Of a stretch of DNA of 64,000 nt, positions 38,301 to 48,487 are shown piece after piece. Where the stretch lies: positions 3,568,844 through 3,632,843 of the forward strand of contig JABAKD010000029.1 of NCBI GenBank assembly GCA_012845835.1, read 5' to 3'. This stretch comes from Undaria pinnatifida. Lineage: Eukaryota; Sar; Phaeophyceae; Laminariales; Alariaceae. Made by a program: the position numbers and the translations under genes. Each line of letters starts with the position of its first letter. Position 1 is the stretch's first letter. Below the pieces are notes generated by a model. The model saw nothing but the letters and a program-made list of their open reading frames with translations. It was not told the origin of the DNA and made no database searches.

Positions 38301-39083
38301 AGCGCCTCGAAGTTTGATCTTATTCTCGTGAACCCCCCTTTTGTGCCCGTCCCGCCGAGGCTCGATTCCGTACGGCGGCGGTACGATGTGTTTGCTGCCG
38401 GAGGCGCCAACGGCGAGGACGTAGTGGAGGGCATTTTTCGCGGGGTGATGGACCACCTCCAGCCGGGGGGGCTCCTTGCGATGGTGTCCGAGCTCGCCAA
38501 CCCCCGAGTGTTCGATACCAAGCTCCGGCGTTGGGTGGGGGCTCAAGGACCTGAAACAATGCCGCCAGCGGAGGCAGCGGCAGCGGCGGCGGTGGTGATG
38601 CCGGCGGAGGGGGAGCAAGCAGGAAGGGGCGCCCCCGAGAATGAGCAGCGCGGGCAAGAAGGTGACGCTGCCCCTAGCGGCAGCAGCCATGTCTCGGAGG
38701 GGGGTGTCTCCCCAGCTCCGTCGCTGACTGCGGCGGAAGAAGACGGCGGGAGCATGTGGACTGGCGTTGTCTTGCACGAGAAGGTGCCCTGGACGGCGAA
38801 GGAGTACGCGGCAAGGAGAGCCGGAACCGCGAGAGAGGCGCAAGGGTGGGAGCGACACCTGTCGCTGGTTGGCGTCGAGGAAATGGCGCCTGGATTCGTG
38901 TTCGTCCGTCGACGAGAACCCCCTTCGTCGAACGTGATAGGGGCTGGGGACGAGAGCGGAAGTCGCAACGCGGGCGAGGCGACCGGCGACGTTGACATTG
39001 AAGTCCAGGGGTTCCTGAAATTGTGGGCGCCGCACAATAAGGCGGCGGTCGATAACACCGCGGCTGCTTTAAAACGGATGTAA
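34291..39083 (+). CDS. Class I SAM methyltransferase, PrmB/HemK-like with NPPF motif
   Basis: Exons 34291-35394 and 37134-39083, 1017 residues, one 1739-bp GT-AG intron. Residues about 205-420 resemble the helical N-terminal domain that precedes the methyltransferase in actinobacterial relatives (VARVGYT..., PYYLRKNLDH across the splice, AIRLFLLGLAF). The Rossmann fold has motif I VLDLCCGSGVQG (about 604-615), the acidic loop VDINPRAIRFARFNALLNGL, and FDLILVNPPFVPVP with NPPF at 768-771, the signature of enzymes that methylate amide or amine nitrogens. Family members modify glutamines in ribosomal or release factors; the substrate here is unknown. Unusual additions are an acidic stretch, an Asn-alternating repeat (about 134-157), a period-4 Gly-Asp repeat (about 285-325) and long disordered inserts. 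The start is the first ATG of the frame; later starts are possible. Confidence 0.85.
35395..37133 (+). other. Methyltransferase intron
   Basis: 1739 bp, A/T-richer than the exons. No gene, dispersed repeat family or exon-edge copy recognised. Confidence 0.75.
37134..39083 (+). CDS. Methyltransferase exon 2
   Basis: Acceptor tccttag, then AATVASLGRPRDALDIAIRL. Carries the whole SAM-binding fold. TAA at 39081-39083. Confidence 0.92.
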   Translation, partial: AATVASLGRPRDALDIAIRLFLLGLAFPRADVERTLGSEFLSSAKQLGMLGECPVDPALLVSLVQLFPLDAEALLSPLPQSSQNDNGSREQPPAAAIDPSEQREGEERTQEGQAEAGGGGTASRVGAGEKAKTAACGMTAASALVFATDWPPPGSTALTEEPVMYIGPDSIGLVQHAPRRITSRSRSTDIGLGEPTEVIRDVAGEAAETDGADVAGRGAAERTATSEGQAGVGVEAVLDLCCGSGVQGIAAAALRGGNAHVTCVDINPRAIRFARFNALLNGLDESRFHAVAGDLYCALRSGSSGGIASSDAVPARRGTEKQTPAAEGDSSRLTMGGTARRKAGGGSAPSATGGRGPEPFPFDDDEGTIAKSRVSAPLLGGGEPTPQSNSASKFDLILVNPPFVPVPPRLDSVRRRYDVFAAGGANGEDVVEGIFRGVMDHLQPGGLLAMVSELANPRVFDTKLRRWVGAQGPETMPPAEAAAAAAVVMPAEGEQAGRGAPENEQRGQEGDAAPSGSSHVSEGGVSPAPSLTAAEEDGGSMWTGVVLHEKVPWTAKEYAARRAGTAREAQGWERHLSLVGVEEMAPGFVFVRRREPPSSNVIGAGDESGSRNAGEATGDVDIEVQGFLKLWAPHNKAAVDNTAAALKRM

Positions 39084-40279
39084 CCATGGAAGGGAATGGT
39101 GGGTGCGGGTGGTGGAGAGCACTGCGGCCTGTTTGAAGCAGGTGAAATCATGGAAACGAGTGGTGAGTCTGGTCGGCCGTAGCCGTCAGTGGGCGGCTTT
39201 TTATGCAAGTTGGAACGAAAGCGCGCCTTGATTTGGGGTGCCCTTGAGTTATTCTCGAGTACGGCGACAACATTTTTCAAGGTTTTCTCCCCGCGGTGCC
39301 GCGGTACCATGGCCTTCTATCCAGAGGTCGAACATGCCCCTCCTTGTGTTTTCCCACCCCCCACTTCCGCTTGAATCGGAGGTAGACGCGCTTGGGTCGA
39401 AGGAGGTTATCGGTGCTGTTGGACGTCAATGTGTGCTGTGAAGAAGCACAAGTCACCAGCTGTTTCCTGGTGGCTTTAGCTCAAGTCCCCAGGGGATTTT
39501 CTTTTGCTTGTGTCGGGATCTGGTGGCGGTTTTTGTACGGGCGATCGTTGACCGCCGTCAGGTAGTAATGCGTGATGTGTTATCGACCGTACGTTGACCG
39601 TGAATGGGGTGCTTCTTCGACAAGCAAAAGCCATTTGGCGACAGGCGATAACCACTGTTCTTGATCCGATTTTACTTGTCAAAGGGATACTCGGTCGGGA
39701 AATACGCCGTCGGTCATCCGTTCACCGCGGTCACACCCGCTGTGATAACGTTGGTGTCGTTTGCAGCGTTTCCCCCAAGTGGCGCGCCCCGTGCCCCCCG
39801 ACCCGACAAACGGATGGCACTTGTACAATGTGTGTCAAGCAATGAAGCACGCGATGTACAAACTACGGTCGAGGAGTGGCGCGGCGCTCGTCGCAAATTT
39901 ATCCAACTTGGGAAGGAGGTATACGCCGCTTGCGTGGTGGGAAGGTGCGGCTGCGGGGTTTCAAGTGTCTGCCTCGGTACGAGCGTACGAAACCCGCCCA
40001 CTCTGATCGATTCCCCTACTATTTAAAGCAACGAAATTATATACAGTGATTAAATGGTTGGTCTCTTAAACGCCTTCCGATTTTTTCAACCGTCATCGAT
40101 TATCCTCCGAGATCGTCCTCCACCCATTCATACCATCCATGCGTCATACACCTAGACCGTCATCCACCAATCTCCGAACGCACCACCCATCGTTTAGGAT
40201 TCCAACGACAGTTTCAAAGGCCGCGGGTGGTTCCAAGCGTCACAAATCGGGCCGGCCACTGTCTACTCCGGCCGATCGT
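39084..40279. other. Convergent intergenic region
   Basis: 1.2 kb between the stops of the methyltransferase and the proteasome gene. It should contain both 3' UTRs. No gene or repeat family recognised. Confidence 0.75.
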
Positions 40280-40530
40280 TTATTGCGCGCTTTCGGCCTC
40301 GGCTGTCGCTTCTTGCGCCCCTCCACCGTTGTTACCCTCGGTACGTCTTCTTCGCCCCACCGCCACCCCTTCCCCCTCTATCTTGTCGGCGACGGGAGAA
40401 GCACCACCCTCGCCTCCACCCCCCTGACCTTCCGGGTGGTCGGGCGGTCTAAAGTCCAAGAAACCGGCGTCGTCTACAGCGATCTTGGTCCACCCGGAGG
40501 CATTCACGAGGAAAACGTTGATAAAACCAC
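40280..40530 (-). CDS. PSMB5: PSMB5 exon 5
   Basis: [20 protein letters not shown], then a Gly/Glu-rich tail ending AEAESAQ and TAA at 40282-40280. Confidence 0.9.
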
Positions 40531-43500
40531 CTGCCGAGTGAGCCAACACAGAGAGACAAGGTAGGGGAGGCGACGAGGTAGAGAGGGTGGGAGCGGGGGC
40601 GAGGGAGGTGATGCCAGCGAGTTAGCAGAGCTCGCCTTTAATCGCTGTATGCGATTGCGCGGCTTGTACGAACCCATCAACTCCGCGGCTGCCATGTCGC
40701 TGGGAAACGATGGCGACAAGCATAAGCTACGGCAGTTACGCGGCAAGAAAAGCACCTGGCAAGACGCGTTCTGCCTAGATACGCCCCAAAGACACGCTAC
40801 ACTGCAAGCAATGTACCACAAAGCCCCACCTTCTCGTACGCTCCACAGCTTTGTTGCAAATGATGGACCAAACCAACAAGGCCGCGACCAAAAAAAAGCA
40901 GGCACACGTCTTGCAAGTCTGGTCAGTCATACATCCGATTGACAGCAAAATTCCGCATCAGCCTCACAGCACACTTCTATCCGATCGATATCCGTCGGCC
41001 ATCCACAAACAAATTCAACACCGACAACGCAACGATTACTATCAATTTGTTCGAGAGAAAACGGTTCACCTGAGAAAGCGTCTCTGTAGGTGGCGTGCCG
41101 CACGGCTTTCCTGGCGAGGACCACCGCCTCCTCGAGCGACATGTCCGGCCGGTACCCCTGGTCCAGAACGCTGTATGCGTACGTGCTTCCCGACCTGGGA
41201 CAGCAAGGACACCCGAGGGCGCAGCAGAGTATTATGGAAGCCCATAGATCGCTCAAGAAGATAAGGGAACAGAAAAGAAGCGGCGAGCATGATATTCTCT
41301 GCTAGGCGCAAAGAGGGCAGCGCCGGGGCAACCTAGGCTGGAAGGTGCGGCGCGGCGGTTACGGCCTCACGGTTTCTACGTCCGTGTTTTGCACTCTGAT
41401 CAATCTGACAATCTGTCTGTCTGTCTGTCTGTCTGTCTATTCCTAAGCCTAAGGAGGCGTTTCTACACGCACGCCAGCGTTGGATATTCTCACCCAACAG
41501 AGAAGTAGCGCCCCGGAACCCTGGCGCCTTCGCTGTCGACGTAGAAAAGCTGTCCTTGCCCGCCGTCATTTCCGTCGTCGCCACTGCTACTGCCCCCGCC
41601 ACCACCACCCCCGCCTCTGTCATACCCCATGATCATCGTCCCGATCGACAGCCCTTTTCCTCTCTGGCCCATGAGCGTGTCCGCGAGCAAGCGCGCTGCT
41701 GTGGCCACGGGCATAGGACAACCATTCCGGGTTTCGAAGATGTTGGCCTGCGCGGAGACATCAGTGAGAGGTACAGCCTAAATCCATCAACACCCTCTTT
41801 TCGGGTTTGACAGGAAATACGTGACCGGCAGAAATGGCGGCAAAAGCATCGGCCGCATGGAGCAGCCCGGGTTGCTGGGTTTCGTCAAGTATCCCAACAA
41901 TATACAATGATCGGTACGACGTGCGCAGCATGCTACTATTGCTGCTGTGCGCTTATACTAGACCACTGCTAAGACTCCGCTCTTCATTGCTTTGGCCGCT
42001 GCATCTGGGACCCAATAGTTTTAAATTTTAACGAGTGAACAGCGAGTGCATGCTCTCTCTCAAGGAGACTAATACGCAATTGTTTTTCGACCCAGGGTTG
42101 GCTGGCAACGACGCTGTAAAACATGCCAATCACTGCGTGAACTAGACAACCAGGGTAAGTGTTTTTTTTTATGTTTTGTCACCATGATGGTTATCGAGTT
42201 ACTGTATACTATAAAAGTTAAAATACACTCCAGCTGTGAGATTGAATATTTTGTCGAAACTCATCTCTGCAAGCTGTGTGTGATACTCCGATCGCGCGTA
42301 TTACGAGTTGTGTGTCCTCATTAAGGATATAGGTCGGCGACTCCCCTTGCAACTACAGTGTAGCTATCAGGGTCAACAGGGTGATGTTAGGCAGTCTGTG
42401 CGCGGAAACTATAAAACCCGTTTCTGAGGGGGACAATATCTGACTGCTGTGGAAGGAAATGCATCAGTTTATCAAGTGAATCCTGTAAGTCGAATAACCG
42501 GTGAGGGGAGGGCGGAGTTTTCAAGGACGTGGGGGCCTGATTTTGATCAAAAGGGGGGCGGGAGGGGGGGAGGGGGGGGGAGGGGACGGGTGGGGCAGGT
42601 CTATTTGTGCGTGGAAATTAAAAATATTTTTTTGTGGGGGAGGGGGAGGAATGTGGCGGGGGGGGCCGGGGGCGGAGGGGGAGGGCGTTAGGTCGCATTG
42701 ATGTAGGGGTTTGCTATACGCGTGTTATATTGTGCGGGGTGGAGAACCCTAACTCCGCACAAGGGGAATTATCGCATCACGTCGTGTGAATATGGTAAGG
42801 CACCCACGAGGTAGTTACATCGTAATACCCTTTGCTGTCTCTGGAGTGGCCACACCAGACAACAAAGTAACTCAATGGCGCTGTCATCCATAAGGCAAGA
42901 AAGTAGGCACAAGTTGCCGCAGTCCGTCTTACGAGCGATTCTTGGAAGTATGCAGTTCACCCTTCATGCGACTCGCCGAACACCTCACGGCGCTCCGCGC
43001 TTACTGCAAGCAACGTCGGCCTGGTTAGTGAACACCCGACGTGCTCCGTCCCGGCATAGCAGGAGTGCGAGGGTCTATGGTCATACGACTACGGCCATGC
43101 GCAACCTGAGTACACCCCCCTCCCCCCGGCTCGTTTCAGTGCGCTTCACCATAGCGAGCTAGCCCAACGCAACGAAACTTGGTGGCTGAAGAAAAATAGC
43201 CCGTGGACTCGAATCCGGAGATTCATTCATGACGTATTATACCCCCCCCCCCCTCCCGCCCCCTCCGCACGACCCCTCCCGCCCCTTCATGGTCACCTGC
43301 ATGCCCAAATAGCGGAGCCAGAAGGAGCAGTCCGCTGCTCCTCCCGCCATGGTGCCGAGGATGCGATCCGACACGGGTATAACCTTCGCGGGAACCCACG
43401 TCAAGGCGACAATTTAAGGATTTAATGGACACGATACGCAGATTCAAGACTACAAAAAACTGCAATTATACTATAGATAACGGGTTGGTACATATCTGCA

Positions 43501-46500
43501 TCGTCTCCGGTGCGTCGTACTTGTTGTTCTTTTAAACAGCAAAGTAGCATTGCGCTCCACGAGTGCGCTGGCATCACGACGGCAAGATGATGGCAGTGCA
43601 ACTGCAGTAGAGCCATCGAAATTGTCAGAAAATCGGGTCTCCAAAATACATTATCTCATGCAGCGTCATCTCGCGCGATAGCACCACCACTACCGCCACC
43701 ACCACAAACAGCAAAATCAACAGCAACCGCATAGAACTAGCAGCAGCCAGAAGCAGCCGCTGGAGTTGAAGCAACAGCAACAGCGTCGGCGACATAGGCA
43801 AGCACACGCGACGAGGCGAGGACAGCAGACCGACAAAACCGCTAGCACCACGACGGAGGCGTACGGCAACACCACAGCAATATTATATCATACGACATAT
43901 CTGGTTAAAGTACTTGCGATGTATACGCATTAGTGTTGGATATCGTACCGAAAGTTTCGATATAGCGTTCCATAAATCAATGAGATTATCAAAAAAAGTT
44001 CCATATTTCGATCGTGTTTTCGATAATTCGACGAACGATAACGGCACGATAAAACAATACAAGCCGGACGCCTCCCAAAGGGAAAGGGGATACAGCAACA
44101 TTCAGGAGTCACAGCGAACGAGGGCCACCCGCCATGACCGCTAAGAGGGATGGCCCGTGATATTCCCATGTGTCCCATTGGCCAATGGGATATCCCACGA
44201 GCTGTCCCATGGGAATCCCATGAGGCCTCGCCATGGGGCTATCCCATGGGACATCCCATAGGATGCCCGTAGGGACATATATTGGAATCATTACCTATAG
44301 GCTGTCCCGTGGAACATCTCATGGGACATCCTATGGAGTCCGTGACATCCCATGGGATGTCCCACGGATTGTCTCGTGGTTTAATCCATCCCATGGGACG
44401 TCCGATGGGATGGATAAACGATACTCCGTGGGTTATCTTATGGGACGTCCCACGGGACATCCCATGGAAAACCCCATGGGATGTGTGGGAGTCTAACATG
44501 ATGCCCGTTGGGATGAAACACCTCCCATAGGCATGGGATTTATTGTCTCAAGGGATATTCCATGATATGAACGACCTCCCATGGGAATTCCATAGGATCC
44601 TACTGGGTTTTCCCATATGGGATGTCCCACCGGACAATGAACATCCCAATGGACGTATGATACCAACTGAGGTATGGGCAATCTCATGGGACGACTCATG
44701 TGACAGCACATGAGATATATTACATCCCCTGTGATGTACCATGATATGTCCCATAAGGTGAACGTTATCCGAGCGACATCCCATGGGTAATCCCATTGAA
44801 CGACCCGCAGGATGTTGGGCACGCCATGGCACGTTCCATGGAGTTATTAAACGACTACGGGACATGCTTTTTTTGTTGCAGCTTGGCAGGACGTATAATG
44901 CTTACCTCGTGGTCGAGATGTTAAGGCCACGGGGGATCGCACAAGAATAATTTGAGTAGGAGCTCGTATGGAGGCAGTTCGCGTACATTTAAAACCACTT
45001 GAAAACAGAGTACGACATCTGCAAACAAGATCCTCATTTCGAAATTTTAGAAAAAATGCAGCAAAGATCCAATAATGCAGAGCTTTTCAGTGCTTTTAGC
45101 CCTTTTTTGGACTCCAAATTTAACCATCCCTATATTAGTGTCCCTCTATCTTTTCTATTGAGCCCTTAAACTCCACATATTACAGAGTTATATCATCCGC
45201 CTGGTGAGCAGCAAGCTTTTGGTGATGGGCGTTTTTTCATCGGTGATGTACCCATTGTATTAGGCTCCCGCGCGTGTATTGAAATATTTCAGCGATTTCG
45301 GTAGCTTTGGTGTTGCTGCTCGCAAGTTCGAACTCACGAAAACATCTCGCGAGTCGCTTCTGGCTGCCTACGACTGCTGGCCGGCTCACCCGACGTCGGC
45401 ATACACCCCACCAGGAGCGTCCCTCAATTTCGCGGGCCGTGGTTGCTTGTGGGGAGCTGTAGCTGCCCGCTAGTGAAGTGCACACGTTCTGTTTGGGGTC
45501 GTTTTTGTCTCGTTTTGTTTACCCCAAATTGTGACCATTGCAGTGCCTCGATGTCGAGGTGTGGACCTCTGCGGAGAACCAGAGGGACACCGATCTGAAG
45601 AGACTCACAGCATCTGTGGATTAAGCCCTTTTTTTCATGTGTTCCCGGGTCTGTGTTCCACGAACCAGCTGAAGCTCTAAACGCAGCGTGTTAACCTAGC
45701 CATGTGTTTACGGTTTCGATAAAACATCTAGACATGAGAGTTACCGGAAAACCGGGGACCAGGGGACGCTTGGGTCCCCCCGTGGCCTTAAGGCTTGAGA
45801 CGTGAAAACAAGAGGTTCTCGTGTAGATGACGCAAAAACAGCTAAAAACATTATGGGCGGGTGGGCTGAGGGCGTCCGTTTTCTAGGGTTGGGTACTGAG
45901 CCAGTACGTACTGCCAGTAGTACTAGTACTGGCAGTATCCTGAAACTGGTAAACGGACTTGCCAGTACGCCAGTACATCAGTATCTACGAAGATCCCCAC
46001 ATATGCCGCGAAAATAAGCGGAAACCCATGTATTCAGGCTGCCGCAGAGAACGCAGGGAGACACACAGCCTCACAGCACACCCCACACAACCACACAGCG
46101 GTGGAGAGCCGCGAAGGGGGGGTAGGGTAGTGGCCGTCTTTGCTGGGAAGGGTTTCAGTTTTGATCTCTCCGGAAAGGTTTTGGCGAAAAGAATAGCCCT
46201 CCAAATGAAGATGCTTGTTGTGCTGGTACAAGCAGCTGTGATTTGTGCGCGGTGTAGTTTTCGGTTGGGTATCTTTGGCACCGTTGTCGTCTCCTTGTAA
46301 TCTGTCGCTACCGTTGCTTTTCTAGCTACTGTTCTCCTCGGTACACCAGCTGATTGCATTCGTGTTCATTTTTTTTCTCAATTGGCAATTGACTTGTGGC
46401 GGGGGTTCGGGGTTTGGTGGAAGATATTCCACCGGTTTCTACTAATAATAGTTTCTACGGAGTACAATACGCTATGGAATGAACTTATGATTCTTAGATG

Positions 46501-47678
46501 ATTCTGCTATCCATTTCAGCTTATGTGAATGGATAGACTGTATCCCCCACGATCATGGAGTTTGTAGGCGTTGCAAAGTTGAAAAAAATTGGTCGACAAT
46601 TGACCCTTTCTCCCATGTCAAAAACAAAAAAAAAGTGAGTTTTCCCCGCGACAGCAGTGCCTCTGTCAGATGAGCCAAAATCGCTCATTTTTTATGCTCT
46701 AGTGAAGCCAAATCGCGTCAAAAAGCGCCTCCGGCGGGGTGCCTCCAGCGGGGCCCTCCGGGGGTGCCTCCGGCGGGGCCCCCTCACCAGCCGGGGGGGG
46801 CGATGGTGGCTCGCCGCGCCACCAGTATCCTGATCGGATCCAGTATACTTTATACTACGAAGCGCGCACCCAACCCTACCGTTTTCGGCTTCATTTCTCG
46901 TTATCCTATCGTTTACCGATTTTTTTGTTTTTCGTTTCGATAAAGATAATTATCGCCATCGTTATCATTATCGTTATCGTTTCGTTTTAGCCCATGTCGT
47001 ACAGAACTATTTTTCGTTTCGATATCTAACACCAAAACGTATTTCTGTCTCGTACTAACAGCTCACTTGTAGACCTTGCGTCTCCGTAGGACGAAGAATC
47101 GTTGCGGACGCTGGACGTGATGGTGCTGGATATCGAAGGGTATTAATAGGAACACACACACCGCCGCATCATGCAAGCGCTCAGCTCACCTTCTGGGTTG
47201 TGCGGGAGCCCACGAAAGACCCCATGCTAGCGCGGGAGTCAACCGCCGCAATCACACCCCCCTCGCACACCAGCGCTACCGTGGTCGTGCCGTGGCTAAG
47301 CCGTATCGGCTCGGCTCCTGGCGCCGCAATTGTGTACGGGTCTCCTCCGCCCGATCCCACTCCTTGCTGCTGGGAGGTCATTGTCCGCGCCAGGAGGGAA
47401 TCATCCGGGATGCCTCGGAAGAGGTGGGGTGTCGGATCCATGGAAGGCGTTGAAGAGAAGGGTGTTGGCGAGGCGGACGCCATGGTGGTGGTGGTGGAGA
47501 ATTGAGGGGGGAAGGGTAGCAGGAATGCGGAGAGCAGTAACAGTCCCAAAGAGGATGTAGCGAAGGTAGTTGATGTTTGTCGATGCCGATGCCGTTGTTG
47601 TCGTAGTCGTTGTCGTTGCTCTTCCTTCCTTTGCCCACCTTCGTGAGGTCGTTGCCACGACAACATTTCGGTGTCCAT
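40280..47678 (-). CDS. PSMB5: 20S proteasome subunit beta type-5 (5 exons)
   Basis: Catalytic, chymotrypsin-like subunit of the 20S core. Exons on the complement: 47190-47678, 43297-43383, 41495-41747 (donor gives 41494 as last base), 41070-41194, 40280-40530; total 402 codons in frame. The mature N-terminus is HG|TTTVAL: Thr131, with Asp147, Arg149 and Lys163 matching Asp17, Arg19 and Lys33 of the active site. [13 protein letters not shown] identifies beta-5 rather than beta-1 or beta-2. Then [53 protein letters not shown] and [16 protein letters not shown]. Start choice: the ATG at 47483-47481 has a perfect ACCACCATGG context and gives a normal 65-residue propeptide (336 aa). The upstream ATG at 47678 adds an Arg/His/Gln-rich and a hydrophobic stretch. 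Odd: a Gly/Ser/Asp insert after GYDRG and a Gly/Glu-rich C-tail of about 60 residues. Confidence 0.93.
41070..41194 (-). CDS. PSMB5: PSMB5 exon 4
   Basis: [20 protein letters not shown] to TYRDAFS, donor gtgaac. Confidence 0.93.
41494..41747 (-). CDS. PSMB5: PSMB5 exon 3
   Basis: [20 protein letters not shown] to GRYFSVG, including the low-complexity insert. Acceptor gcgcag, donor gtgaga. Confidence 0.93.
42196..42720 (+). repeat. Family J repeat, ~510 bp
   Basis: Near-identical to 60894-61405 over its length (acactccagctgtgagat, ggatataggtcggcgactcc, gcgcggaaactataaaaccc, gaataaccggtgaggggagg). No protein recognised. Related short pieces at 49360-49480 and 57085-57210. Confidence 0.85.
42735..43130 (+). 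repeat. Family K plus A composite repeat
   Basis: gtggagaaccctaactccgc, gtaaggcacccacgagg, then a family A copy from about 42950. Same order at 53390-53790, so K and A probably belong to one ~390-bp element. Confidence 0.75.
43297..43383 (-). CDS. PSMB5: PSMB5 exon 2
   Basis: 29 residues, [20 protein letters not shown] to RYLGMQ; too short to stand out as an open frame but unmistakable. Confidence 0.93.
44140..44830 (+). repeat. CCCATGGG palindromic minisatellite in PSMB5 intron 1
   Basis: About 690 bp of short degenerate units built on tcccatgggacatcccatgg. The units are palindromic, so both strands look alike and dense hairpins are possible. Confidence 0.9.
45904..45935 (+). repeat. Perfect 11-bp inverted repeat
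   Basis: tactgccagta and tactggcagta around a 7-nt loop, within a cluster of ccagtac motifs. Confidence 0.7.
46724..46795 (+). repeat. GC-rich tandem repeat
   Basis: Four units of gcctccggcggggt/c type, about 15 bp each. Confidence 0.8.
47190..47678 (-). CDS. PSMB5: PSMB5 exon 1
   Basis: Propeptide and mature N-terminus to SRTTQK, donor gtgagc. Preferred start at 47483; upstream alternative at 47678. Confidence 0.85.
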
Positions 47679-48239
47679 GGTCACCAAGCCTCACGAAGAA
47701 AGTGGGGCCAGCAGCTAGGCTCTCAGCTGCAGAGCTGTTGCAAAGCTGAGCGGAGAGGGCTTGTGAGCTGCAGCTAGTGAGTTTTTGGGGAGTTCGAAGT
47801 TACTTAAAATTGTTTTAGGGATCGGGATAAATCGATAACCGTCCCCTGTCCACACCGAAACAATCCCAACTCGCTCGCTGTTTCTCGACCATTGCCAGCG
47901 CGGCTGGATGCAGCACTCGCTTGCTAACCACGAGCGATTTGTTGGTAAGCGCATGGTCTCATAGAACACCAATTACGAGTTGCAGCAGAGACCTCACTTG
48001 CCCGGGAGGACGACAGGGACAAAGCGAGGCAATCGAAAATCGCGCAGTCAAATCTCGCCGCACTTCCAAGGCTTTGAGATCCCACTGCTGTGCCGGTGCC
48101 GAACGGACAGCAAACGCAGCAGCACGGCGGCACCAGCAGCATCTACAGCACGGCTTAACAACACAGCAGGTTAGACGCAGGAACACTGCTAGGCAGTACC
48201 TTCTCCCTACGCAATTTACGTCCGCACTGGCCACTCACA
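47679..48239. promoter_or_regulatory. Bidirectional promoter, PSMB5 / GPT
   Basis: Divergent starts 561 bp apart (756 bp if the proteasome starts at 47483). An AGCTG-rich cluster with small inverted repeats lies at about 47705-47780. No TATA box recognised. Confidence 0.55.
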
Positions 48240-48487
48240 ATGGGCGTGCTGGGAAGACGCTCGGGGCTGCTGCTGGTTGCGGCGCCTCTGCTACCGTCCC
48301 TGTTCCTCTTCGGGCAAATCGATGACGCGGTCGTGCGCAGCAAGCTTCAGGCGAGTGCGGCGCTAGCGGTGCTTGGTTACCTGGGGATGATCTACGTCCT
48401 TCCGACGTTCACCCCGTTTCTGGCCAGGAGCGGGCTGACGGGGAAGGACCTGTGCAAGAAGGGGACTGCCTCTGCAGACAAGGAGAT
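48240..48487 (+). CDS. ALG7: GPT exon 1
   Basis: Start Met and first two membrane segments, ending SADKE plus AT; donor gtgaga. Confidence 0.9.

Noticed and set aside
38265-39310. Long open frames on the minus strand over the methyltransferase
   Set aside because: GC-rich shadow frames of a strongly supported plus-strand exon; no recognisable domain.
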